From: Streptomyces sp. S4.7
GTDB lineage: Bacteria; Actinomycetota; Actinomycetes; Streptomycetales; Streptomycetaceae
DNA length: 64,000 nt
Reading direction: 5' to 3'
NCBI RefSeq assembly: GCF_010384365.1
Contig: NZ_CP048397.1
Coordinates: forward strand, 1,364,001 to 1,428,000
In this document: positions 18,010-26,696 of the stretch, piece after piece
Position numbering within the stretch: the stretch's first letter is position 1
How the letters are laid out: each line of letters opens with the position of its first letter
Notes under the pieces: generated by a model
What the model was told of the DNA's origin: nothing
The model's database searches: none
What the model saw: the letters and a program-made list of their open reading frames with translations, nothing else
Program-made: the position numbers and the translations under genes

Positions 18010-18225
18010 TCAACCCAGCCAGCAGCGAATGACGGTGTCGTTCTCGACCTCGAAGTTCAGCCGCCCCTGGAGGTACTCCAGGGTGATGATGGCGCCCGGC
18101 GGCAGCGCCCTGACGGTGGTCCAGCCGCGCTCACGCGCGATCCGCTCGGCCTCGGGGGCGGCGAGGCCCACATAGGAGTCGGGTGCGTCGTCGGGCTGTG
18201 CCGGAGGTGTCGGTATCGATGCCAT
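18010..18225 (-). CDS. Small I78-type peptidase inhibitor-like protein
   Basis: A 71-residue acidic protein without signal peptide. The sequence YVGLAAPEAERIARERGWTT, then VRALPPGAIITLEYLQGRLNFEVENDTVIRCWLG, follows the potato-inhibitor-I-like pattern of I78 inhibitors: a helix, an exposed loop and a C-terminal strand ending in R-x-W-x-G. It probably inhibits serine proteases inside the cell; that role is inferred from family likeness. ATG 18225 begins the conserved part; the open frame continues to 18354 without support. The ribosome site is weak. It is convergent with the PAP2 gene. Confidence 0.6.
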   Translation of the reverse strand: MASIPTPPAQPDDAPDSYVGLAAPEAERIARERGWTTVRALPPGAIITLEYLQGRLNFEVENDTVIRCWLG

Positions 18226-18604
18226 GCGACTCAGCCTAGGCGCTTCGGGCCGTCGCGGCCCGGTCACGCGGGCGACGGCGGACGGTGACGGAAGGGCGGC
18301 CTCCGGCGGCTCTCCCGTCACCGCCCCCACGCACTTGCGTACGACAGCGGTCACACTTGTGTCACAGGATCACGACACTTGTTCGGCCACTCCCGCTCGC
18401 CTTCGGACCGTTGTTCCCACATCGGCCGTAAGTAAGCGATAAGCAATTCGGCCGACTCGAAGATCACCCTATTTTCCACGTCCGGAATTCCCCCGTTCGA
18501 CCGTCCGCCGGTATTTGACACGCCGTACGGAATTCACCTCTTCCCCGCACGGTCCTCGGCGGTACGACACCTTCCGGATGGCCGCGGACGGTGCCGTTCC
18601 GGTG
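18226..18604. other. Intergenic region with ACACTTGT repeats
   Basis: No gene is visible. ACACTTGT occurs at 18353-18360 and again at 18375-18382, 22 bp apart (two helical turns). The first copy is part of the inverted repeat ACACTTGTGT. The rest is lower in G+C than its surroundings, as expected for promoter DNA of the I78-like gene. Confidence 0.3.
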
Positions 18605-19570
18605 TTACGGGACGTCTCCCAGAGCCCGGGAAAGGCGGTCCCGCGCCGTCCTCATGTGCTCGGTCAGCTCCACCGGCTCGACCACCTCGAAGTCGATACC
18701 GAGGAGCATCACATGGATCACCATCACGTCGAGACCGCCCGCCCCGGTGCGCAGCAGACAGCTGTGCTCGTCCACCGGCTCCAGCACGCCGGCGGACGGC
18801 GACACCAGCTGCGCCGCCTCCGCCGCCGACGCGTGGAGCCTGATCACCGCGGACGAGGCGTAGACACGGGTGGAGACGCCCTCGGAGACATAGGCGGCCA
18901 GATCGTCCGTGGGCGGTTCGCGGGGCGGGAAGCGCGGGCCGTGCGGGGGCCTGGGAGTGATGCGGTCGGCGCGGAACGTACGCCAGTCGGCACGGTCCAG
19001 GTCCCAGGCGACCAGGTACCAGCGGCGCTCGGTGCACACCAGCCGGTGCGGCTCCACGGTGCGGCGGCTCCCGCAGCCGCCGTGGTCCAGGTAGTCGAAG
19101 CGCAGCCGCTCGCCGTCCCGGCAGAGGTTCGCCAGCTCGGTGAGGACGCTCGCCTCCACCGTCGGACCGGGGCCGCGCAGCATGGGGACGGTGAAGGCGT
19201 TGAGCGCGCCGATCCGGCGCCGCAGCCGGCTCGGCAGGACCTGCTCCAGCTTGGCGAGCGCGCGCACGGACGTCTCGCCGATGCCGTCGACACCGTTGCC
19301 CGCCGCCGTACGCAGCCCGACGGCCACGGCGACGGCCTCCTCGTCGTCGAGCAGGAGCGGCGGCAGTTCGGCGCCGGCGCCGAGCTGGTAGCCGCCGCCG
19401 GTGCCGGGGCTCGCGTTCACCGGGTAACCCAGCTCACGGAGCCGGTCGACGTCGCGCCGTACGGTGCGCGGCGTCACCCCGAGACGTTCGGCCAGATCCG
19501 GGCCGGACCATTCACGGTGGGCCTGCAACAGGGAGAGCAGGCGGAGCAGGCGGGCCGAGGTCTCCAGCAT
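18605..19570 (-). CDS. WYL-domain transcriptional regulator
   Basis: A 321-residue DeoR/YafY-type regulator. Residues 1-60 form a winged helix-turn-helix (LAERLGVTPRTVRRDVDRLRELG). A WYL domain follows at about 140-220 (RLRFDYLDHGG, RRWYLVAWDLDRADWRTFRADRI), and a C-terminal WCX extension completes the protein. WYL domains sense nucleic acids or small ligands, and members control DNA damage, metabolism or defence genes. Its target is unknown; the upstream genes on the same strand are a glycosyltransferase pair 60 bp away. ATG 19570 begins at the conserved MLETSARLLRLL. Confidence 0.88.
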   Translation of the reverse strand: MLETSARLLRLLSLLQAHREWSGPDLAERLGVTPRTVRRDVDRLRELGYPVNASPGTGGGYQLGAGAELPPLLLDDEEAVAVAVGLRTAAGNGVDGIGETSVRALAKLEQVLPSRLRRRIGALNAFTVPMLRGPGPTVEASVLTELANLCRDGERLRFDYLDHGGCGSRRTVEPHRLVCTERRWYLVAWDLDRADWRTFRADRITPRPPHGPRFPPREPPTDDLAAYVSEGVSTRVYASSAVIRLHASAAEAAQLVSPSAGVLEPVDEHSCLLRTGAGGLDVMVIHVMLLGIDFEVVEPVELTEHMRTARDRLSRALGDVP

Positions 19571-19630
19571 GCGTCGATTCTGACAGCCGTCGAGGACAGG
19601 TACTGTCCGCGAAGGGGCCGCTCGACGCCT

Positions 19631-20434
19631 TCAGTCCGCGGGGTCGAGCCGTACGCGGAGGTTGTTGTCGCCCGAGTAGCAGGGGGCGGCCAGCCAGCCG
19701 TCCGCCCGGTGCGCCGGGTAGACGTAGACGTTGCCGCGGTCCCAGACGTCGTCGAGGATCCGCGCGAGCCGGACGGCGGACGCGCCGTGCCGGGGCAGCA
19801 GCCACAGGTCCCACAGCTGCCGCGACGTCACGGGCCGCTCGGCCAGCGTGGCGTACGGCAGGGTGAAGGTGAAGTCGCCGCCCGCGCCGCCGGTCACGGG
19901 CACCCGGTGCGTACGGGACGCCGTGCCGCTCTCGCGGGGGCCGACGCCGAGCCGTGCCTCGGCCGTCGCGCCGTGGCCCGGCTCGGCGCCGTACAGCACG
20001 CCCCGCACGGTCATGGCGCCGTCCGCGAGGTGGATCACCCCGGCCTCCGCGTGCGGTGCGCGGACCCAGCAGCGCAGCGCGAGGCGGCCGTCGGCGGTCG
20101 GGTACGGGACCCGGACGGCGACGGGGCCCTCGCCCGGCACCCGGTCGACCAGCGTGCGCACGTCCCTGGTGCCGGGGCGGACGGGCTGTCCCTCGCGGTC
20201 GCCGCGCCCGGCGACATGGACGATGTCCCAGCGGCCCTCGGCGAGCGGGGTGGCGTGGTCGAGTACGGCGCGCCGGCCGGTCAGCCGCAGCCGCACCTCG
20301 TCCGCGGGCGTCCTGCCGCCGCGTCGGCGCAGCACCAGCTCGGACGCGGCCGCGGGGTCACCGGGGGCTCCGGCGAGTTCGAAGACGACGGTGCCCGCCG
20401 CGTCGGCGGCGCAGTGCGCGGTGGGGGCGTTCAC
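19631..20434 (-). CDS. Uncharacterised beta-rich protein coupled to a glycosyltransferase
   Basis: A 267-residue protein without signal peptide or membrane helix. It is rich in predicted strands and short repeats of the type hydrophobic-x-Arg/Leu, suggesting tandem beta-sandwich domains (VVFELAGAPGDPAAASELVLRR; FTFTLPYATLAERP). I do not recognise a catalytic motif. GTG 20434 overlaps the stop of the GT4 gene (GTGA), so the proteins are made together and may act together, for instance as a polymer-binding or acceptor-recognition partner. Similar proteins in Streptomyces are sometimes labelled transferase; I cannot support that from sequence. Confidence 0.65.
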   Translation of the reverse strand: MNAPTAHCAADAAGTVVFELAGAPGDPAAASELVLRRRGGRTPADEVRLRLTGRRAVLDHATPLAEGRWDIVHVAGRGDREGQPVRPGTRDVRTLVDRVPGEGPVAVRVPYPTADGRLALRCWVRAPHAEAGVIHLADGAMTVRGVLYGAEPGHGATAEARLGVGPRESGTASRTHRVPVTGGAGGDFTFTLPYATLAERPVTSRQLWDLWLLPRHGASAVRLARILDDVWDRGNVYVYPAHRADGWLAAPCYSGDNNLRVRLDPAD

Positions 20435-21714
20435 CCGGTTCTCCCTCTGCGGACCGCCGCCGCCAGTTCGCGCACGGTCCGCGTTCCTCCGGCGAGGAGG
20501 CCGTGCCCGCGCCGTACGGTGCCGATGACCGCCTCGCGCGGCCCCGCCTGCCGGCGGCCGCGGGCGACCAGGGCGGCGAACAGTTCCTCGTGGCGTTCGG
20601 CGATCCGCGCCGGGTCGAACCGGGCGGACGACTCGATGGCCGCCAGCCCGGTGCGCCGCCGCAGTTCGTCGTCCTCGATCAGCGCGAGGAGCCCGTCGGC
20701 GATGGCGTCCGCGTCCCCGACCGGCACCAGCCGGCCGTCGACCCCGTCCTCGATGATCTCGCCGGGCCCGTGCGGGCAGTCCGTGGAGACCACGGGTACG
20801 CCGCAGCGCATCGCCTCGACGATGGTCATCCCGAAGGATTCGAGGCTCGAAGTGACGGCGGCGATCGAGCCCTTGACCCACTCGGGCTCCAACGGGTTGG
20901 CCGTGCCCATCAGATGGACGTGGTTGTAGAGCTCGCGCTCGTCGATCAGGGCGCGCAGCGCGGCCCGTTCGTCGCCGGTCGCGTCGCCCGCGCCGTAGAT
21001 CCGCAGCCGCCAGTCGGGCCTGGCGGCCACCACCTGGGAGAAGGCCCTGATCAGCAGGTCGTACCGCTTGACCGGGGTGAGCCTGCCCGCCGCGACGACG
21101 CATCTGCCGGTGGAGTCGGCGGGGGCGACGCCGGGCGCGGGCACGCTGTTGGGGACCGCGTCGATCCGCACGCCGGGCAGGCGCAGCCGGGAGCGGTAGG
21201 CGCGCGCGTCGGCCTCGGTCACGGTGGTGACGGCGTCGAGCAGCATGTACCGGTGGGCGATCTCGCGGCGCAGCCGGTGGCTGTGACTGTCCAGGGTCAG
21301 GTGTTCCTGGCCCACCCGGACGGGGCCGCGCCGGGTCTGCCGGGCGATGTGGCAGTTGAGGCCGGGACGGGTGCCGACGACGACGTCGGCCGTCAGCGAC
21401 CGCAGGTGCTCGGCGATACGGGTGTCGGTGAGGCGGCTGTACTGCTTGTGCCGCCCGTCGCCGCGCGGGAAGACCGCGGCGGGGCGGTCGATGTCGGGGT
21501 GTCCGCCGTCGTAACCGCCGCTGTCGCGGCGCAGATCGACGAGATGGCGGAGCAGGACGCCCTCGGGGGCGCCGAGCGTGGGCTCGTCGCGGTGGCGGAA
21601 GACCGAGACGATCTCGACGTCGTGCCGCTCGGCGAGCGCCCGCGCGAGATTGAACGTGGTCCGGATCGTTCCGCCGACCCCGAACGCGTTGTGGAGCAGA
21701 AAAGAGATGTGCAT
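20431..21714 (-). CDS. GT4-family glycosyltransferase
   Basis: A 427-residue GT-B fold retaining glycosyltransferase. The N-terminal Rossmann domain has the GT4 opening MHISFLLHNAFGVGGTIRTT. The C-terminal domain has the nucleotide-sugar pattern VVAAGRLTPVKRYDLLIRAF and the E-x7-E motif in SLESFGMTIVEAMRCGVPVV. It adds a sugar from an activated donor to an unknown acceptor such as a wall polymer. ATG 21714 starts the conserved fold, with GGAGA 11 nt upstream. The downstream gene overlaps its stop. It lacks membrane helices. Confidence 0.85.
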   Translation of the reverse strand: MHISFLLHNAFGVGGTIRTTFNLARALAERHDVEIVSVFRHRDEPTLGAPEGVLLRHLVDLRRDSGGYDGGHPDIDRPAAVFPRGDGRHKQYSRLTDTRIAEHLRSLTADVVVGTRPGLNCHIARQTRRGPVRVGQEHLTLDSHSHRLRREIAHRYMLLDAVTTVTEADARAYRSRLRLPGVRIDAVPNSVPAPGVAPADSTGRCVVAAGRLTPVKRYDLLIRAFSQVVAARPDWRLRIYGAGDATGDERAALRALIDERELYNHVHLMGTANPLEPEWVKGSIAAVTSSLESFGMTIVEAMRCGVPVVSTDCPHGPGEIIEDGVDGRLVPVGDADAIADGLLALIEDDELRRRTGLAAIESSARFDPARIAERHEELFAALVARGRRQAGPREAVIGTVRRGHGLLAGGTRTVRELAAAVRRGRTG

Positions 21715-22042
21715 GGGACGCGGTGTCTCCCCGGTTCTCCCTCGGTTTTCCCTGATCGGCCTGGGGGGCGACTGTAGGCGGGCGACCCGCCCTTCCCGCC
21801 GCACCCGCGACGCGCGCCGGGGTCCTCGGGCGGTGCCCGGCGCGGCCCCGCGCCCGCGCCACACGGCGGCGGGGACCCCGGCCGGGCCGCCGCGGAGCGG
21901 CCGGAAGCTTCACCCGTATGTGCGAGCGCCGGGAGCGGTGCGATTCGTCCTGCTTCGCGCGTGACCCCTGCGACGGCTGACCCGTTGTCTCTTTACGAGC
22001 CGGGAACAGCCCGGCCCACGCACCGAGTTCGAGGAGCCAACC
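21715..22042. other. Divergent intergenic gap
   Basis: 328 bp between two divergent genes. It is GC-rich and I see no gene, clear promoter or repeat in it; open frames here are extensions of neighbours without start support. Confidence 0.4.
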
Positions 22043-22819
22043 GTGCCGCGCATGCTCGACGTCAGCGAAGACGTACGCGCCGAGATCGGCGACGAAGAAG
22101 CCGATCGCCTGCTCGTCGGCGACAACTCCCCGGGCAGCTACGACTGCACCTCCTGCCGTACCCCGGGCGACTCCGAGACCGAGCGCACCAGCACGGTGCT
22201 GTTCATCGGCGAGGAGACCGCCGTCCTGGCCTTCGCACACGCCACCTGTATCCCCTCCCAGGTCGTCAAGGTGGCCGAGGACCAGCTCCAGGGCGCGGTC
22301 CGCAGCATCACCGGCGGGGACCCCCAGGCGCGGGGCGCCGGCGGCGAGCAGGCCGTCCTCGGTGTCACCAGCGGCCTGGTCCTGATCGACAACCAGCTGC
22401 ACCCCGCCCTCGTCGTGGAACCGACCGGTCCCATCGCCCGGCCCGGTTCGCCCGGCTCGCAGGACGAGTTCCTGCCGCTCCTCGCGGAGCAGGGCTTCCG
22501 GCCGGTCGCCGATCTGAGCCGGGTCCCTGCCACGCTGTCCGGCTGGTCGGTGCTGCTCGCCATGGGCCAGCTGCACGCGGTCCTCCAGCCAGGCACCGGC
22601 GGTGGCACACCCGTCGCCTGGTGGCAGGCGCATCAGCCGCTCCAGGTCACCGGCGACTGGCGGGCCGCCGCCAACAAGTCGCGGACGGTCCTGGTCTTCG
22701 CCGCCCCGGTCGGCTCCATCGGCCAGCAGCCGCGCGAGGACCTGCTGCGCGACGCGCTGGACAAGGCGGCGGCCGACGGGCGTCTGGTCGCGGCGGCGAT
22801 GCCGCTGGCCGGCACGTGA
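22043..22819 (+). CDS. Conserved hypothetical protein with CxxC motif
   Basis: A 258-residue soluble protein. The N-terminus carries YDCTSCRTPGD, a CxxC pair that could bind metal. The body alternates hydrophobic strands and acidic loops, with no recognised catalytic motif. GTG 22043 follows GAGGAG by 6 nt, so the start is firm. The stop overlaps the GTG of the next gene (GTGA), so the two are coupled. Function unknown. A ligand-binding role is possible but not supported. Confidence 0.75.
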   Translation: MPRMLDVSEDVRAEIGDEEADRLLVGDNSPGSYDCTSCRTPGDSETERTSTVLFIGEETAVLAFAHATCIPSQVVKVAEDQLQGAVRSITGGDPQARGAGGEQAVLGVTSGLVLIDNQLHPALVVEPTGPIARPGSPGSQDEFLPLLAEQGFRPVADLSRVPATLSGWSVLLAMGQLHAVLQPGTGGGTPVAWWQAHQPLQVTGDWRAAANKSRTVLVFAAPVGSIGQQPREDLLRDALDKAAADGRLVAAAMPLAGT

Positions 22820-23430
22820 CGGACGACGGGCAAGGCGCCGCGGAGGACCGCCGGGCCGGGGAGCGGTACGGGAGCCCGCACCGCGTCGGTGAACACCGCA
22901 GCGGTGAACACCGCGTCGGCGAGGGCCCCGACGGCGGCCGGCCCGTCGGGCAGCACCGCGGCGAGGAACGCCACGACGAGGAGCGGGACCGCTCCGGGGA
23001 CCCGTCCCATGGCACCGGCGGCTCGGCCCCGCACCCGTCGCGACCAGCATTTTCGCGGGTCAGGCCGCATCCGACGGACGACGGGGTCGTTGGCTCCTAC
23101 GTGCACTCATACGACCGTCCACGCCAGCAGTACCAGTCCCAGGTCCCCGCCATGCGCCCGGCCCAGGACCCCCCGGCCGGGTACTCGTCCGGATATTCGG
23201 CCACGCCGATCTACGACGCGCTGTACTCCGAATACCTGCGGTCGTTCAGGACGCTGCCGGGCGACCGCAGTGGCGAGGAGAATCTGGGCTTCACCGCCTT
23301 CGGTACGGGGATGCACGGTTCGTCCTCGGGACGGCAGTCCTCGTTCGGCAGTACGTGGCAGAGCGGCCCGCACTATCCGGGGGGCCGCGCGCAGGCGGCC
23401 CTGCCGCCGGCGCCCCGCCGGGGCCTGTGA
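22816..23430 (+). CDS. Hypothetical protein, disordered N-terminus
   Basis: A 204-residue protein if GTG 22816 (GTGA overlap with the previous stop) is used. Third positions are GC-biased throughout, which supports coding from there. The first 95 residues are disordered with a GEHR-type repeat. The likely conserved part starts near HSYDRPRQQ (GTG 23101 as alternative start, 109 residues) and contains TPIYDALYSEYLRSFRTLPGDRSGEENLGF. No known domain. The protein probably acts with the upstream CxxC protein because the genes are coupled. Confidence 0.5.
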   Translation: MTDDGQGAAEDRRAGERYGSPHRVGEHRSGEHRVGEGPDGGRPVGQHRGEERHDEERDRSGDPSHGTGGSAPHPSRPAFSRVRPHPTDDGVVGSYVHSYDRPRQQYQSQVPAMRPAQDPPAGYSSGYSATPIYDALYSEYLRSFRTLPGDRSGEENLGFTAFGTGMHGSSSGRQSSFGSTWQSGPHYPGGRAQAALPPAPRRGL

Positions 23431-23451
23431 CCTCGGGTCGACCGTACGGAA

Positions 23452-23502
23452 CATGCCGGTGGGCCCGGCGCGGATCCACTCCGCGCCGGGCCCACCGGCA
23501 TG
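23452..23502. terminator. Strong bidirectional terminator
   Basis: A perfect 23-bp stem closes a 5-nt loop between two convergent genes (the hypothetical pair and der). Confidence 0.9.
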
Positions 23503-23520
23503 TCCGTCAGCCGCAGCGCG

Positions 23521-24981
23521 TCACTTCTTGCGACCGCGCTTCTCCCGCACCCGCACCGAGATGTGGATCGGCGTGCCCTCGAAGCCGAACTCCTCGCGGA
23601 GCCTGCGCTCCACGAACCGCCGGTAGCCCGCCTCGATGAAGCCGGACGCGAAGAGGACGAACCGGGGCGGCCGGGTGCCCGCCTGCGTACCGAACAGGAT
23701 GCGCGGCTGCTTGCCGCCGCGGATCGGGTGCGGGTGCCCGGCGACGAGCTCACCGAGGAAGGCGTTGAGCCTGCCGGTCGGCACGCGTGTCTCCCAGCCT
23801 TCGAGAGCCGTCTCGATCGCCGGGACCAGACGCTCCATGTGGCGTCCGGTGCGCGCCGACACATTGACGCGGGGCGCCCACGCGATCTGCCCGAGCTCGG
23901 TCTCGATCTCGCGTTCCAGGTAGTAACGGCGCTCCTCGTCGAGGGTGTCCCACTTGTTGAACGCGACGACGAGGGCCCGGCCCGCGTCGACGGCCATCGT
24001 GATGATGCGCTGGTCCTGGACGCTGATGGACTCGCTGGTGTCGATCAGGACGACGGCGACCTCGGCCTTCTCCACGGCGGCGGCCGTACGGAGCGAGGCG
24101 TAGTAGTCGGCGCCCTCCTGGAGGTGGACGCGGCGCCTGATGCCGGCCGTGTCCACGAACTTCCAGACCGTGCCGCCGAGTTCGATCAGCTCGTCGACCG
24201 GGTCACGGGTGGTGCCGGCGATCTCGTTGACGACGACGCGCTCCTCGCCCGCGACCTTGTTCAGCAGCGAGGACTTGCCGACGTTCGGGCGGCCGATGAG
24301 CGCGATCCGGCGCGGGCCGCCGATGGCCGTGCCGAAGGTCTGCTTCGGGGCCTCGGGCAGCGCTTCCAGTACGGCGTCGAGCATGTCGCCCGTACCGCGG
24401 CCGTGCAGCGAGGACACCGGGTGCGGCTCGCCGAGGCCCAGCGACCACAGCGCCGTCGCGTCGGCCTCGCCGCTCTGGCCGTCGACCTTGTTGGCGCACA
24501 GCACGACGGGCTTGCCCGCGCGGCGCAGCAGTTTGACGACGGCCTCGTCGGTGTCGGTGGCGCCGACCGTGGAGTCCACGACGAAGACGACCGCGTCGGC
24601 GGCCTCGATCGCGTACTCGGCCTGGGCGGCGACGGCCGCGTCGAGACCGAGGACGTCCTGCTCCCAGCCACCGGTGTCGACGACCTTGAAGCGGCGCCCG
24701 GCCCATTCGGCCTCGTAGGTGACGCGGTCGCGCGTGACGCCTGGCTTGTCCTGGACGACGGCCTCACGGCGGCCGATGATGCGGTTCACCAGGGTCGACT
24801 TGCCGACATTGGGACGGCCGACGACCGCGAGGACGGGCAGTGGGCCGTGACCGGCCTCGTCGATCGCGCCCTCGATCTCCTCGGGGTCGAAGCCCTCGTG
24901 GGTGGCGAGCTCCATGAACTCCGAGTACTCGGCGTCGCCAAGCTCTCCGTGCTCGTCGCCGGAGTCAATGTGGTCGTTCAT
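23521..24981 (-). CDS. der: Ribosome-associated GTPase Der (EngA)
   Basis: A 486-residue protein with two tandem GTPase domains and a C-terminal KH-like domain, the hallmark of Der. The first P-loop is GRPNVGKST at 55-63; the second is [11 protein letters not shown] in the middle of the protein. Switch and specificity motifs (DTGGWE, NKVDG; DTAGIRR, NKWD) are present. Der is needed for maturation of the 50S ribosomal subunit. The first 45 residues are an acidic extension common in actinobacterial Der. ATG 24981 is used. It follows the acyltransferase and cmk genes in a conserved minus-strand block. Confidence 0.97.
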   Translation of the reverse strand: MNDHIDSGDEHGELGDAEYSEFMELATHEGFDPEEIEGAIDEAGHGPLPVLAVVGRPNVGKSTLVNRIIGRREAVVQDKPGVTRDRVTYEAEWAGRRFKVVDTGGWEQDVLGLDAAVAAQAEYAIEAADAVVFVVDSTVGATDTDEAVVKLLRRAGKPVVLCANKVDGQSGEADATALWSLGLGEPHPVSSLHGRGTGDMLDAVLEALPEAPKQTFGTAIGGPRRIALIGRPNVGKSSLLNKVAGEERVVVNEIAGTTRDPVDELIELGGTVWKFVDTAGIRRRVHLQEGADYYASLRTAAAVEKAEVAVVLIDTSESISVQDQRIITMAVDAGRALVVAFNKWDTLDEERRYYLEREIETELGQIAWAPRVNVSARTGRHMERLVPAIETALEGWETRVPTGRLNAFLGELVAGHPHPIRGGKQPRILFGTQAGTRPPRFVLFASGFIEAGYRRFVERRLREEFGFEGTPIHISVRVREKRGRKK

Positions 24982-25032
24982 GAAGTCCGTACCTCGTTCA
25001 TCGTGATCGGTGCACCGCGACAGCGCGTCGCA

Positions 25033-25758
25033 CTACTCAAGTCCTGCCCGGCGCCCGGTGAGGCGCCTGGCGTTGTCCAGATGGGCGGTCAGCCGCTTCT
25101 GGATCCGCAGCGTGGCGTCGTCCATCGCCCGCCGCGTGCGCCTGCCGCTGCCGCCCGCCCGTCGCCCACCACCACCCTCGGGCGAGCTTCGCACCTCTTC
25201 TTCTTGCGCGTCGAACGCGTCCCCGAAGACGATGTCGACACGGCTGCGCAGCGGTGGCAGCGCGGATATCAGCCGTCCGCGGCGGTCCGTGCTCCCCAGC
25301 ACCGCCACCGGGACGATCGGCGCCCCGGTCCGTACGGCGAAGTACGCGAGCCCGGACCGCAGTGAGGCGAAGTCCCCCTCGCCCCTGCTGCCCTCGGGGA
25401 AGATCCCGAGGACGCCGCCGCCCTGGAGCACCCCGAGCGCGTCGGTGACGGCGGCGCGGTCGGTGGTCTCACGGTCCACCTTCAGCTGTCCGATGGACAG
25501 CAGGAACGGGTCGAGCGGACCGATGAAGGCTTCTTTCTTGATCAGGAAGTGCACGGGCCGGGGCGCGGTGCCCATGAGCATCGGCCCGTCGATGTTGTGC
25601 GAGTGGTTGACGGCGAGGATCACCGGGCCGGTCGCGGGGACCCGCCAGGCGCCGAGCACCCGCGGCCTCCACAGGCCGTACATGAGTCCGATGCCGATGC
25701 CGCGGCCGACCGCCGCGCCCTTCGGGGACGGTGCGCCCTTCCGGGAGGGTCCGTTCAC
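25033..25758 (-). CDS. PlsC-type lysophospholipid acyltransferase
   Basis: A 241-residue acyltransferase. The catalytic H-x4-D motif is in NHSHNIDGP and the acyl-acceptor motif is FPEGSRGEGDF, as in 1-acyl-glycerol-3-phosphate acyltransferases. It transfers acyl chains to lysophosphatidate or a similar acceptor at the membrane. A basic, glycine-rich insert precedes the C-terminal helix. GTG 25758 overlaps the cmk stop by 4 nt, so it is coupled to cmk. Confidence 0.85.
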   Translation of the reverse strand: MNGPSRKGAPSPKGAAVGRGIGIGLMYGLWRPRVLGAWRVPATGPVILAVNHSHNIDGPMLMGTAPRPVHFLIKKEAFIGPLDPFLLSIGQLKVDRETTDRAAVTDALGVLQGGGVLGIFPEGSRGEGDFASLRSGLAYFAVRTGAPIVPVAVLGSTDRRGRLISALPPLRSRVDIVFGDAFDAQEEEVRSSPEGGGGRRAGGSGRRTRRAMDDATLRIQKRLTAHLDNARRLTGRRAGLE

Positions 25759-26480
25759 CGGGCCGCCCGCTTCTCCTCGACGAGGGTGACGACGCACTCG
25801 ATGACCTGCTGGAGCGTGAGGTCGGTGGTGTCCACCTCGACCGCGTCGGCCGCCTTGGCCAGCGGGGACGTCTTGCGGCCGGAGTCGATCGCGTCCCGCT
25901 TGATCAGCGCTTCCCTGGTGGCGGCGAGGTCCGTCGCCTCCTTGCCCTTCAGTTCGCCGCTGCGGCGCGCGGCGCGCGCCTCCGGCGAGGCGGTGAGGAA
26001 GACCTTCAGGTCGGCGTCGGGCAGCACGGTCGTGCCGATGTCGCGGCCCTCGACGACGATGCCGTTGACGGCGCCGGCGGCGATGGAGCGCTGGAGTTCG
26101 GTGATGACGGCCCGTACCTCGGGGACGGCGCTGACCGCGCTGACCCTGGCCGTGACCTCCTGGGTGCGGATGGGGCCGGAGGCGTCCACGCCGTCGACGG
26201 TGATCGTCGGGTTCGACGCGTCGGTGCCGGAGACGATCACCGGCTTGTCGGCGGCCGTGGCGACGGCCGAGGGGTCCTGGATGTCGATGCCGTTGCTGAT
26301 CATCCACCAGGTGATCGCCCGGTACTGCGCGCCGGTGTCCAGGTAGCTGAGACCGAGCTGGGTGGCCACGGACCGGGACGTGCTCGACTTGCCGGTGCCC
26401 GCGGGCCCGTCGATGGCGACGATCACGGCGGCCGGGGCAGTCCTGGCGGCGGTTGCAGCGGTTTCCACGGGGGCGGACAC
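25755..26480 (-). CDS. cmk: Cytidylate kinase
   Basis: A 241-residue NMP kinase that phosphorylates CMP and dCMP with ATP. The P-loop is IDGPAGTGKSSTSR, followed by the conserved DTGAQYRAITW, and GRDIGTTVLPDADLKVFLTAS is the family signature. The NMP-binding insert of Cmk is present. The start is GTG 26480. The gene lies between tyrA and the acyltransferase; a 216-bp gap before it may carry its promoter. Confidence 0.95.
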   Translation of the reverse strand: MSAPVETAATAARTAPAAVIVAIDGPAGTGKSSTSRSVATQLGLSYLDTGAQYRAITWWMISNGIDIQDPSAVATAADKPVIVSGTDASNPTITVDGVDASGPIRTQEVTARVSAVSAVPEVRAVITELQRSIAAGAVNGIVVEGRDIGTTVLPDADLKVFLTASPEARAARRSGELKGKEATDLAATREALIKRDAIDSGRKTSPLAKAADAVEVDTTDLTLQQVIECVVTLVEEKRAAR

Positions 26481-26696
26481 CTTCCTGGTTCACGGGGCGC
26501 GGAGTCGTACCCGAGGTGGTTCGCGGATGAGTCTCGGGACGTTCGGGGGGTCGTTTCCGGACGCCCAGACGTCAGTACGCCCCCGCACAAGGTTACCGAG
26601 TGCTGGGACCGCGCCTTACACCCCCGCGAAAGCCCGCCCGTGCACCCGCCGGGGGCGTGTCCCGGACACCGCCGTCACCACGCGGCCCTTCCGCCG

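Noticed and set aside
19631..23050. 1139-residue open frame on the minus strand
   Set aside because: It spans the coding frames of other genes out of phase. Only its 3' end (19631-20434) is a real gene with a coupled start.
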